Origin: Entamoeba invadens IP1
Lineage: Eukaryota > Evosea > Mastigamoebida > Endamoebidae
Direction: 5' to 3'
DNA: 64,000 nucleotides
NCBI RefSeq assembly: GCF_000330505.1
Contig: NW_004191777.1
Span: 229,224 to 293,223, forward strand
Below are positions 32,301 to 40,559 of this stretch, piece after piece. The position numbers were made by a program, and so were the translations under genes. Under the pieces are notes generated by a model, which ran no database searches, was not told the DNA's origin, and worked only from the letters and a program-made list of their open reading frames with translations. Every line of letters starts with the position of its first letter. Within the stretch, counting starts at the first letter, position 1.

Positions 32301-33746
32301 AAAAAATGCGAGAATTGTCGAAACCGAATTCCCGTCAAGTGTGCACCTCGAGAGAGTTGGGACAAAGTACTCCAATGGACCATCCCACAACGAAACGTCA
32401 TTTTTGAAATTCTTCACGGCAACAACCAAGCAATCCAACAACCGCGTTCCAAACTCCTTAGCACAACTAAATATCTCTTCGATATTCTCTTCGTTACAAG
32501 TCATGACAAACGATAATATAAGTTGTGAGAAAACATTGATCCACTCCTTTCCTCCGTCTTCGCTGAACACGGACGAGGTTGCCATTTTTGTTAATATCTG
32601 CGGGTTGTTGATGATCTTTTCCAAAAACGAAAGAACCAAAACGTTTGTCTTTCGTTGAAGTCTCATAACTATAATATACAAGAGCGCATACTTTGCATCG
32701 TCTTTGATATCTTCGAGTAAGGCGATGTTTGGTTTCGGACAAACAGCGCCAAGTGGGTGTTTAGTAAATTTGATGAACGTTCCAACAACAACTAAGAAGC
32801 ATTTCATCTTGATATCTTCTTTGTCCCCTGCTTGTTTCTGTATGATTTTAATCAAATCCATTTGGTGTTGATCGAACGACACGTGTGCACTTAACTCACG
32901 GAGTAACAAAAACGCCGCGTTAATAACAATTTCACTTTCCTTTTTAACGTGTCGGGTTGCCAACGCATCAACGATGTCGTCGACCAATGAAAACGCACAT
33001 TTTGTCATGGACTCCGATGGAGCAACATACGCCTTGTCCAACAGTACCAACGTTGAAACGATTGACGCATAGTACTGATTTTGCAAATTCGAAATTGAAA
33101 ACCTCAATTTCTTTTTCTTGAGGAGATAGCACAACGCAATCGCCTCTGTGTCGCTGACTTTGTTTGCTTTGCAAAAATCATCAATAACCTTTCTGGGACA
33201 TGAGATCGTTTCCTTTTGGTTTTCCACTTGGACTTCGCACTGGATCGACGAGAATATTGGCGAGACAATTTTGATGTCGTACAGCAAACACCCATCGATC
33301 TCCGACAGCGGTGATTCAAATATGGTTTTATACTTCTCTGGTGTTCGATTCTCTTCGTCATTTGTGAATGAAAATCTGTGAATAACTTTTGTCTTCGATA
33401 TGTCTACCACCTTCCCAGTTATCAATGTACCATTGACCACTTGTGCTGTCCCACTTGACGTCACACCATTCGTTTGTGTTCCCGCCAGCAAATCGTTTCC
33501 TAATATACTTCCTCCTCCAAATAGACTAGACATCCCCGTTCCTGCTAATCCGGAATTCGACATGCCAGTACCAGCTAATCCCGTGTTTGACATTCCTGCG
33601 CCTCCAAGTCCCGTTGACGACATTCCTGCGCCTAAAAGGTTTGTTGATGACATTCCCGTGCCGGCCAAATTCGTGGAAGACACTCCCAAAGCAGCGTTTG
33701 TTTGCAACGCCATGTTGTTCCCAAACAACCCCCCTTGTATTGACAT
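29376..33746 (-). CDS. Very large helical protein with N-terminal GMS-type repeats, putative nucleoporin (Nup188/Nup205-like)
   Basis: 1456 aa, intronless. The first 90 residues are Gly/Ser/Thr/Leu-rich, beginning MSIQGGLFGNN, with tandem ten-residue units of the form [AT]GMS[SN][TS]xLxG and a final SSLFGGG. Residues about 110-1370 are almost wholly alpha-helical without motifs, as in alpha-solenoid scaffolds. The last 90 form a coiled coil (YSTTISKLENVQDELKEMSK). GLFG-like ends joined to a large solenoid suggest a nuclear-pore scaffold such as Nup188/Nup205, but sequence resemblance is too weak for me to name it. ATG at 33746 lies just after a GAACTTGAATTG element on the minus strand. Confidence 0.5.
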   Translation of the reverse strand: MSIQGGLFGNNMALQTNAALGVSSTNLAGTGMSSTNLLGAGMSSTGLGGAGMSNTGLAGTGMSNSGLAGTGMSSLFGGGSILGNDLLAGTQTNGVTSSGTAQVVNGTLITGKVVDISKTKVIHRFSFTNDEENRTPEKYKTIFESPLSEIDGCLLYDIKIVSPIFSSIQCEVQVENQKETISCPRKVIDDFCKANKVSDTEAIALCYLLKKKKLRFSISNLQNQYYASIVSTLVLLDKAYVAPSESMTKCAFSLVDDIVDALATRHVKKESEIVINAAFLLLRELSAHVSFDQHQMDLIKIIQKQAGDKEDIKMKCFLVVVGTFIKFTKHPLGAVCPKPNIALLEDIKDDAKYALLYIIVMRLQRKTNVLVLSFLEKIINNPQILTKMATSSVFSEDGGKEWINVFSQLILSFVMTCNEENIEEIFSCAKEFGTRLLDCLVVAVKNFKNDVSLWDGPLEYFVPTLSRCTLDGNSVSTILAFFVSVCDNTENAENMYELFVEGKSGVMGWEMIKPSFTALVLGKRSKSGNQELVYMHLYIRLMRKIFKHSPKSGEKFLAENESFVSMLVEALTGSVSVNLKAACLDLIDELVVLEDDMEDLWNVHIQRLQLFQKNTLWDIVKECDKPNGLMLLSSFVKFFIKLLQHLPKSIAKEMIQLSSMTQFFISSFSKLPNTLKYVLDDNRPFEGKENKFCFSLSRRFIMLFTELSKLTGVTDPKKVVSNLKDVENLPTEIFMRHIYDNMYKYSSNVIYNVMFVFLKAAKMIERELSISPYIKRTTERILDFIDTFMNIPDSLFLAKEMMTSTKIIVRQFEQRPRLISFVLSAGINFEMGDKWFELFEVLLKDVSMMKMNEVFRDEEMYGVLHTYFMQQLKEGGVMVRIVSVSMKRTGGYSFGMRIMGIRGGENIIDPTVFADLVQLIRSGEIEMKICAASIISGLLHTRVSKNILWHVENELIPTILSLVVRPTAETVNLNQLNLELLTIYNFYVRDTRQPTSVDLLMQIFNFYAVLCRPFNDENEAVQCLRVVCANVSVVAPMVEPKVLLNIVKDIIGLIQKTTPAVLFPLSLTLMTVCTSVVDNSIATRDKSGLELLSKMLLSIFAIMQSHPMSLGTFMLIYSLMLQQEGFELPQELMKVMPMIPFNPAHISLLTSYVQHHEIPKYVIDVLPTLFENPNTFPLLLAISTTRNGCLVLLRQGIFSIFQTTVVLTPNQYIWRVLRNVSENCTEDDLQQVKILIANKPTVISMLKFPDHFIRSETSGVIKVDFTLSRLETHADIVNFIINVWNGNGDHPIIGDLLTWIVEMRNFSVNSLDHSSQKYANIGKKTTKEDCALIDIMSGAFDYIAKVLIRNLNESIFSQKYNEAILVNFMKQLYSTTISKLENVQDELKEMSKMKEETINIKHLLELSGENNENVSQTRLKTKYSTAFEEKVDILNKAATRLNRVISIFQEYFPNLI
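33520..33690 (-). repeat. In-frame tandem 30-bp repeats coding for ten-residue GMS units
   Basis: The stretch codes for successive ten-residue units (TGMSSTNLLG, AGMSSTGLGG, AGMSNTGLAG, TGMSNSGLAG) at the N-terminus of the large solenoid protein. The DNA shows the same 30-bp period with drift. Repeat number may vary between strains. Confidence 0.7.
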
Positions 33747-34120
33747 TCCTATTGATCAATTCAAGTTCTAATTTTTTTGGATTGAAAAACCTATTTTTCA
33801 ATCATTTCTCTTTTTTTGTTTTGGTTTGACTTACTCATAACTGCACTTTTGGGAATCATTTTTTAATTATTCTTTATTAGTAATTTTATTAATTATAATT
33901 ATATATATTATTAATAAATATGGTTTTGTTGAACTATATCATTGTTTTATTCATATCGGATTTATTTTTTCATATTTTAACATTTTTTTGGTTTATTAAT
34001 ACTTTTTGTTTCCGTTATAAAAAATTTTATGAATTGTCAAATGAAAATCATATTTTTGTCAATTTTGTTAAATTGACAATGATTGAAATTGACGGAACGA
34101 ATGAAATAAAAAGGGATAAT
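33747..34120. other. Intergenic spacer with promoter of the large solenoid gene
   Basis: AT-rich. The minus-strand GAACTTGAATTGATC element at 33755-33769 ends nine bases before the start codon at 33746. Otherwise nothing recognised. Confidence 0.5.
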
Positions 34121-36640
34121 TTAGAAACGGCACAATACAATCGAAACATCTCCACATGGTTCCTTCAAGTTACTAACAGAAGCGATGTCCTTAAGTAAAC
34201 ACGCGATTTCCCCTGTTCGGAAAACGTATCTCTTTCCATGTAATAATTGTTGGATGTCAGTTTTACATACGTTTTTCCACATCGCCTCCGACGCCAAAAC
34301 GAGATATTCCTCATTACTCACTCTCTCTGTGATTGAGATTTGTGGAACGTAACTGACTTTTCCCTTTTCTGGTATATCTCCAATACTGCGTGAGAACTCA
34401 AACCCATAGACTGTCCCGTCTTCATCGACGATACCGCACTCCCTCTTGATTCGCTTCTCCTCGCTTTTTTCCGCCGCCTTTTGATAATCACAAAGGTCAG
34501 TAACCGTGTTGTTAGTGAAATAGACTGGTATACTGTTCCCGCATTGTGCGGTGTAGATCTTAGTTGGTGTTACAAACACAACAGTCACACATGTCCCATC
34601 GCGCACGTTATAATCCAGAAACTGATATTGTACGACCCCAAACGCTTCTTTGAGAGCATACTCGATCGTTACGTCCTTTTTCAGAGTGTCGTAGAAGACG
34701 GTAGGGAATCTCTGATTGAATTTGAAAGCAGTCAAATTCCCATTGTGTCCTTCAGATATTCCAAAGAGAAAGTGGTCTGGTCCCGCAAAGTTTGGAATAC
34801 ACAGAATCGAATTTCGCATTTCTTCACCGCAACACGTCTGCGCCGTGGAGAGGCGTGTCGGGACAGGACGGAATTTTAACGAGTCGGCAAAGCGATTTAA
34901 AAATGGAAATTGGTGAATTCTCAGACACCCGTCTTCCCTTCTAATCGCATTTTCAACACTTCTGTCTTCATAGAGATCGTTGAATGAAACATCAATGTAC
35001 TGCAATTCGTGACACTCCGTGAAATATGGAATTTCAATTAATGAATTGAACCCCAAATCAACGTAGACAAGACTAACACAGTCTTTGAACGTTGGAAGCT
35101 TAGAAATGTAGTTGTTTGTCAGTAACAGTTGCTTCAAAAATTTCATGCCACAGATCCCTTCACAACTGCTCACAAAGCAATTTGTGAAGTCGAGCGTGTT
35201 GATTTGGTTCATCCCAATGACCGAGTTCAAGGAGTATATTGGGTTGCCTGAGATGTACAGCCGACTTATTTTTGGAAAGTTCAACACAATTTCTGGGACG
35301 GTCGCAAACTGGTTGTCGCCCAAATGGAGCACACTTAAGTTACTCAGACTAGACAACTCGTTTGGAAGTTCTTTCAATTTGTTCCCGGTCAAATAGAGTT
35401 GTTCAAGTGATATAAGCGAACTGATAAACGAAGGCACCGAACTTAAGTTGTTAAATGAGACATTCAATACTTTCAATTTGTTCAACTTGCAAATGGCGAT
35501 ATCGAGAGAAGAGAGTTTGTTGAACGAAACGTCTAAAAACCGTAATTGGAGTGAGCAAAGTTTCGCTGGGAAGGTGGTGATCAGGTTACACGAGAGATCG
35601 CACTCCTCGAGTTGTGAGCACCCAGCAATTGAATTGGGGAATTCAGTAAGTTTATTGTGCTTTGCGTAGAATTGTCTAAGCCCACACCCTTCTCCAACGT
35701 CACACACAGAAATGTTATTAAAGTTGAAATTTGCGGTGACAATCCTTTTAGGGAAATTCACAATCTCAGTAATTTCATTATACGCCAAATCGACGACTTC
35801 GAGTCCTTTAAACTCTTTGAGTGATGGTGGTAGTTCCTTGATAAAAGAGTTTCTTGCTTTGATTACTTTGAGTGGAGTAACTGGCTCAAGTGGTTGTGCC
35901 AAGCTAAACGTTTTCTGGAAACTCAATGTTATTTCATTTATCTTAAATTGGTCAACAACGTCGAGTCCAAAAGTCATATCATCGATTGGGTTTCCTTCCA
36001 AATGCAAAATTTCGAGTTCGGGTAACGTGAATAAGTGTGGGGGAAGTGTGTGCAACTCGTTGTTGTTCAAATCGAGTTTTGTCAGTTTTGTCAAATTGGT
36101 GATATTCATCGGAATATCGACAATATCATTAAACGCCAAGTTGATTTCCAACAATGAATCATTCTCAAAGAGGGACGTTGGTATAACGTTGAAATTGTTT
36201 TGCGAGAGGTTGACGTATGTCAAATTTGTGAGTTCGTGGAATCTTTCTGGGATATTTCTGAGTTTATTTGAATTGGCATTGAGTCTCACCAAATTTGATA
36301 ATGAAACAATTGTCTCTGGTAATGCGGTGATTTCATTTGAAGAAATGTTGAGCTCAGTGAGTAAAGTGAAATTCTCAATTGTCTTTGGTAGCGATGTCAA
36401 ACAATTCTCCATTACATTCAAAAGGTATAAATTGAGTGTACAAAGTTCGTTTGGGAGTTTCTCGAGTTTATTGTTCTTCATTGAGAGATGCGTCAATTCG
36501 GTCAAGACACATATTTCGTATGGAATTATTGTAATGTTATTATCATCAAGTGAAACATCTTTGAGTCGACAGTATTGTTGTCCCAAGATTTCCGCTGGGA
36601 AGACCGTGAGGTGTTTGTTGTTTGCGTTAAAAACCGACAT
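34121..36640 (-). CDS. Leucine-rich-repeat protein with C-terminal PP2C-type domain, probably catalytically altered
   Basis: 839 aa, intronless. Residues 1-570 are about 22 leucine-rich repeats (units such as LTELNISSNEITALPETI and LEQLYLTGNKLKELPNEL). Residues about 590-839 have the fold pattern of a PP2C/PPM phosphatase, ending GDVSIVLCRF. Key metal-site positions differ from active enzymes: DGHGG reads EGHNG (near 628), the GDS motif reads GNS (near 700), and the SDG motif reads SEA (near 783), while SRSIGD and a late Asp remain. Domain order matches PHLPP-type proteins and the LRR-PP2C regions of fungal adenylyl cyclases. Probably a signalling scaffold or weakened phosphatase. Confidence 0.85.
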   Translation of the reverse strand: MSVFNANNKHLTVFPAEILGQQYCRLKDVSLDDNNITIIPYEICVLTELTHLSMKNNKLEKLPNELCTLNLYLLNVMENCLTSLPKTIENFTLLTELNISSNEITALPETIVSLSNLVRLNANSNKLRNIPERFHELTNLTYVNLSQNNFNVIPTSLFENDSLLEINLAFNDIVDIPMNITNLTKLTKLDLNNNELHTLPPHLFTLPELEILHLEGNPIDDMTFGLDVVDQFKINEITLSFQKTFSLAQPLEPVTPLKVIKARNSFIKELPPSLKEFKGLEVVDLAYNEITEIVNFPKRIVTANFNFNNISVCDVGEGCGLRQFYAKHNKLTEFPNSIAGCSQLEECDLSCNLITTFPAKLCSLQLRFLDVSFNKLSSLDIAICKLNKLKVLNVSFNNLSSVPSFISSLISLEQLYLTGNKLKELPNELSSLSNLSVLHLGDNQFATVPEIVLNFPKISRLYISGNPIYSLNSVIGMNQINTLDFTNCFVSSCEGICGMKFLKQLLLTNNYISKLPTFKDCVSLVYVDLGFNSLIEIPYFTECHELQYIDVSFNDLYEDRSVENAIRREDGCLRIHQFPFLNRFADSLKFRPVPTRLSTAQTCCGEEMRNSILCIPNFAGPDHFLFGISEGHNGNLTAFKFNQRFPTVFYDTLKKDVTIEYALKEAFGVVQYQFLDYNVRDGTCVTVVFVTPTKIYTAQCGNSIPVYFTNNTVTDLCDYQKAAEKSEEKRIKRECGIVDEDGTVYGFEFSRSIGDIPEKGKVSYVPQISITERVSNEEYLVLASEAMWKNVCKTDIQQLLHGKRYVFRTGEIACLLKDIASVSNLKEPCGDVSIVLCRF

Positions 36641-37403
36641 CTTGTATTCCGAGTTCGTCTATTTTCTTTTCTTTTTTTTTGTTCTCTCGCCTTTTGTTTG
36701 AGGTGACCAAATTGAAAATTATCGCTAAACTTTATTAATAAATATATAACTATTTACTAGGATAATTCTTTATTCAATTAACTATGTTTTGATTACTAAC
36801 AATAAGGAATTATTTTGGATTTGTTATACAATAAATTTAGTCACTTTTTAAAGCAAGATCTTCTTTTTTGAAGAGTTTATTCTAAAATTAATTATTAAAT
36901 ATTTTGTGTTTTTTAGAGTATAAAATTGATGTTGTCTTAAACATAAATAACACAAGAAAAATGCACATTGAATGTTCAAATATAAAAATTAATAAATAAT
37001 GTTATAAATTTTAGAAAAAAGTGAAACAATGATTTTGGTGTGTTTTCAATAATTTCCCCAAAAATTACAGTTTTTTGGTCGAAATATAACCAAACAACTA
37101 CAATTTACACTATGGAAACTGAAGATTTCATTGTGTAAATAAAAATAATACAAAAAACCACAATTATCTAGTTATTACATTTGTTTGTAAATATCAAAAG
37201 AAGTGTGAATTGGAGGAAAATTATTTAAAACATAATAATAATTATAATATTATTATAATAATAATACTATAATTATTCAAAAGTTTTGAATCAAAACATT
37301 ATTTATAACATTTATTAACTATTAAGTTCTTAGTAAATTATAATTATCAACGCCACAAAAATTCACTATAATATATAGTATGAAACAAAAAAAGCCAAAT
37401 TCT
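36641..37403. other. Gene-free AT-rich spacer
   Basis: Upstream region of the LRR-PP2C gene and 3' flank of the GT2-GtrA gene. Contains TAA/TTA simple repeats near 37230-37275. No coding ORF or RNA seen. Confidence 0.45.
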
Positions 37404-38467
37404 TCAATTAAATACGAAGAGTTTGCTACCAACGAAGTTCACGATTGTCAAAGAGGCGATGACAAATATGAGGAGCATCTGTATATACGGGAATTGATCC
37501 GGCACATACATTCTTCCGATTGTGAATAAGATGCTTCTGAGAATGAACGAAACGCCACACACTGTTGCGAACTTGACAAACTGTTTAGTTTTTTCCTTCG
37601 TGTCGACATTTTGAGGGAACGTCCACAACGAGTTTAAGAAGAAGTTGTTGCAGAGTCCGCACGCAAATGAGAATGCTTGTGCCAAGCTTGGGTTGAGTCC
37701 CATTGCGTTTAACATTGAGAACACTGAAACGTCGACAAGAGTCCCGATAACACCTACAACCAAAAACTTGAGTAACGGAGCGGTCCCTGGGTACATGAAG
37801 AGGTGGAACAAATGGATCAAGTAGTTAGTCATAACCCCACCAGTCAATTTAGATTCTCCATGAGTTCTTGTAGTGAATGTGATAGGTACCTCGACAACAT
37901 GTTTCGCGTGTGTCTTGACCAAGACTTCCAACAAGATTTTATACCCTTTCGCTTCTAATTTAGCTTCTTTTAATATCTTTCTATCAAGCGCGAAAAATCC
38001 GCTCATAGGGTCTGAAACGTTTGTGAATGTCGAGCAAGCAATGCAGCCCCCCATGAAATGACTCTTCTGTGGAACGCCCAATTCTCTATTCCTCCTCCCG
38101 GACAATGTCTCGACCCAACAGCAACTTCTGCGCCATTTTTAATAGCCTCAAACAGTTTTGGAACAACCGAAATTGGATGTTGCAAGTCGGCGTCCATAAC
38201 TAGAATGACATCTCCTTTAGCTTTATCAAACCCCTCAATGACGGCAGGGGAAAGTCCTTTGTTAGTTGTTCGAATTGTGGCTTCGCATTTATGCCCAGCC
38301 TTTTGGAGTTCCTGTACCTTAGCACCAGTCTTATCTGGCGAGTTGTCGTCCATGACCAAAATCTCGTAGTTCATTTTGTCTCCGAGAGTCTTTTCCAGTG
38401 TTGTGATGAGTTCCTCGATGTTGTCGACCTCGTTGTATGTTGGTACTACAATGCTCAAGTCAGTCAT
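37404..38467 (-). pseudogene. Dolichol-phosphate-mannose-synthase-like GT2 fused to GtrA membrane domain, interrupted by a one-base frameshift
   Basis: The N-terminal part (from ATG at 38467, or 38482) is a GT2 glycosyltransferase of DPM1 type: LSIVVPTYNEVDNIEEL, the metal-binding VMDADLQHP and GSRHCPGGGIENW. The C-terminal part is a GtrA membrane domain with about four helices (LLKFLVVGVIGTLVDV). The two lie in different frames. Homology crosses from one to the other near 38050-38080, around a G6 run, and one extra base would rejoin them (about 350 aa). No GT-AG intron fits the gap. Either a sequencing or assembly error or a true lesion. The promoter is well formed (TATTTAAAGG, then GAACTTAAAATG). 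DPM1-GtrA fusions are known from prokaryotes. Confidence 0.82.
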
Positions 38468-38765
38468 TTCTATTCCTTTCATTTTAAGTTCTCTTCCCTT
38501 TAAATAAATTATAGTTGATTGTTCTATTTTAATGGATTTGAAATAACAAAGACCATGGCAAAAGTAGAACCTTATTTGTTCTTCTGCTGTTGTATGGATC
38601 AATCAACCGATCTTAGCCAAATTAATGCATTTCGCGTGCAAAAACATTAATTTTGTCTAAGATTAATTTATGGTTAAGAAAAAAGTAAACAATTAATTCC
38701 ATTAAACTAGTAATTTACTATAAATAGACCAATCAAAGAACTATAAAAGAATTACAACACATTGC

Positions 38766-39179
38766 TTACTGTGGTGGGAAAACCACTCCCTCAGTAGGAA
38801 ACGGGAAGGTAGCTTCCTTGAGACTTCCCGATGTTTGTGACTCTTTCTTTTTCTTCTTGAGTACCTTTAGACCACAAGCATTACACAAGAATGTGTTAGG
38901 TATTTCACCTGTTCTCCATTCCGATGTTTTAGTGGTATGGCATTGATAACATTCTCTGTTATGGTCCAGCCTGGGTCTTCCTCTTTTTCTTTGTCCACTC
39001 GTCGAGTTGACGTCTGGTTGTGGACGAGCCTGTGTGACTTGTGTTGGTTGTGGCTGGACCTCGAGTGAAGTGCCCTGATACAACTGTTTGTTGTAGTTAT
39101 CGAAGAGCCCCATGAGTCGAATTCTCATCACGGCGTATTGCTCAAATGAGAAGTCCTTGTTGCCGGACATCAAAATCAT
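38766..39179 (-). CDS. GATA-type zinc-finger protein with AT-hook
   Basis: 137 aa from the first in-frame ATG at 39179; the frame is open up to 39287 without an ATG. An AT-hook-like motif (RKRGRPRL) is followed by one GATA finger: Cys-x2-Cys (ECYQCHT), then a spacer with WRTGEIPN, then CNACGL, and a lysine tail. Sequence-specific DNA binding to GATA-like sites is expected. The promoter (GTATATAAAGAACTTGAAAATT, about 39350-39372) lies far upstream of 39179, so the true start may be further 5', perhaps through a leader intron (GTTTGT to GATAG, about 39287-39335). Confidence 0.82.
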   Translation of the reverse strand: MILMSGNKDFSFEQYAVMRIRLMGLFDNYNKQLYQGTSLEVQPQPTQVTQARPQPDVNSTSGQRKRGRPRLDHNRECYQCHTTKTSEWRTGEIPNTFLCNACGLKVLKKKKKESQTSGSLKEATFPFPTEGVVFPPQ

Positions 39180-39603
39180 TTGGCAGACGGCTTGTTTGAA
39201 GTTACATCCAAAGACTGCGTTAGTCGGGAGGTCTTGTATTGTGTCGTCGTCGCGTTCTGTTTCCACTAATATTTCAGTTCTTTTCAACTATCTCAATATT
39301 CTTTATTGAGTTGCAAAATCTCAAAACAAACTGTTAACTGAATTTGCCAATTTTCAAGTTCTTTATATACCCCAAGGGTTTCGCTATATTTATAGATCGT
39401 TTTTCTCTTTTTGTCTCATGTCTTGACTTTTAGTTGTGGTTCGATTTTGGCACCATTTCCCGAATTGTTCCATGTTTTTTTGAACCAAAACGTGTGATAT
39501 AATTCATGGGATTAAAAATGTTATATATTTTGTTATATATGACAAAACGTATCACACAAAAGAGAAAACAAAATAAAAACTATAATAAACTATAATTACT
39601 AGT

Positions 39604-40272
39604 TTATTCCTCTGGTTCAGCAAAAGTGAGCCATGGCTTGTTGTCTGGGTTGTGCTTTGCCTTCCATTCGGTATATTTCAGCGCTGCAGCCTTGATTGAA
39701 GCGACTGTTTTTGGGAGGACGCCCTTTGCCTGTGAATTTATAAGCCAAGATGGGATTGATCCACCGCAGTCGTTATTTGCAATGCAAGTCACTTTGCACC
39801 CCGTGTCTGTTTTTTGGATGTAATAGCCACTCATCTCGAATGAAGCTCTGACGAACTTTCCAGTGTTAGGTGGATACTTGTCGTTTGGTACACTGAAGTT
39901 GTACAAAATGTAGTCGTTATTGATTTTACAAGTTGATTGTCTGAACACGTAGTCTCTATTTGAGACCACTGGCATACTGAATTGGTAATATATAATAGTG
40001 TTGCTTGGGTTGATGACCTCAATGTTCTCTCTCTTAATTAAATGTTCATCCCACGTGTGTCGGAACTCAGGATCCAATAAAGTGTTGTACACAAGTTCCG
40101 GTTCGATGCCATCAAAGTCCGTTGAAGTCAGTCGTAAGATCAGAGTGTTTGTCCCTTGGTCAATCATCCACTCATGGATCTTTTCTGTGTTCATGACTTC
40201 TTGCCACTTGTCCATGGTCGTGCACATTTCAATGAATTTAGCAAAGTCGGCTTTTGTAGCGGCTTTGGTCAT
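39604..40272 (-). CDS. START-domain lipid-binding protein
   Basis: 222 aa, nearly all START domain. Typical stretches: DFDGIEPELVYNTLLDPEFRHTWD, VVSNRDYVFRQS and CIANNDCGGSIPSWLINSQAKG, followed by a long C-terminal helix (LPKTVASIKAAALKY). START domains bind a single lipid in a deep pocket and often shuttle it between membranes. No signal peptide or membrane segment, so cytosolic. Ligand unknown. A minus-strand GAACTGAATAATC element directly precedes the ATG. Confidence 0.9.
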   Translation of the reverse strand: MTKAATKADFAKFIEMCTTMDKWQEVMNTEKIHEWMIDQGTNTLILRLTSTDFDGIEPELVYNTLLDPEFRHTWDEHLIKRENIEVINPSNTIIYYQFSMPVVSNRDYVFRQSTCKINNDYILYNFSVPNDKYPPNTGKFVRASFEMSGYYIQKTDTGCKVTCIANNDCGGSIPSWLINSQAKGVLPKTVASIKAAALKYTEWKAKHNPDNKPWLTFAEPEE

Positions 40273-40559
40273 CTGTTGATTATTCAGTTCTGAATGTTCA
40301 ATTCAAAACTACTTTTTGTCGAATTGTATTGACGATTGTTTAAATAATGTACTATATTTTATGGTTATTTTTATTAAATATTATTAAATTAATACTAGTT
40401 TTTCTGTTTTTCAATTTTTTTTGCATAAAGTTTCAACAACAAACAACAATAATTGTTTTATATAACAATTTGTTGTTTAAAGTTTATAATTATTTTATTC
40501 GAATTATTTTATGGATAAAATTTTGTTTTAATTTATGAAATAAAACCGTTTCACACAAG

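Noticed and set aside
35712..36701. A 329-codon plus-strand ORF opposite the LRR-PP2C gene
   Set aside because: Antisense shadow of the leucine-rich repeats; the Ser/Leu-rich translation is what reversed repeat codons produce.
37225..37275. Alternating TAATAAT/ATTATTATA repeats considered as a possible array or origin
   Set aside because: Simple AT repeats without spacing or sequence structure beyond low complexity.
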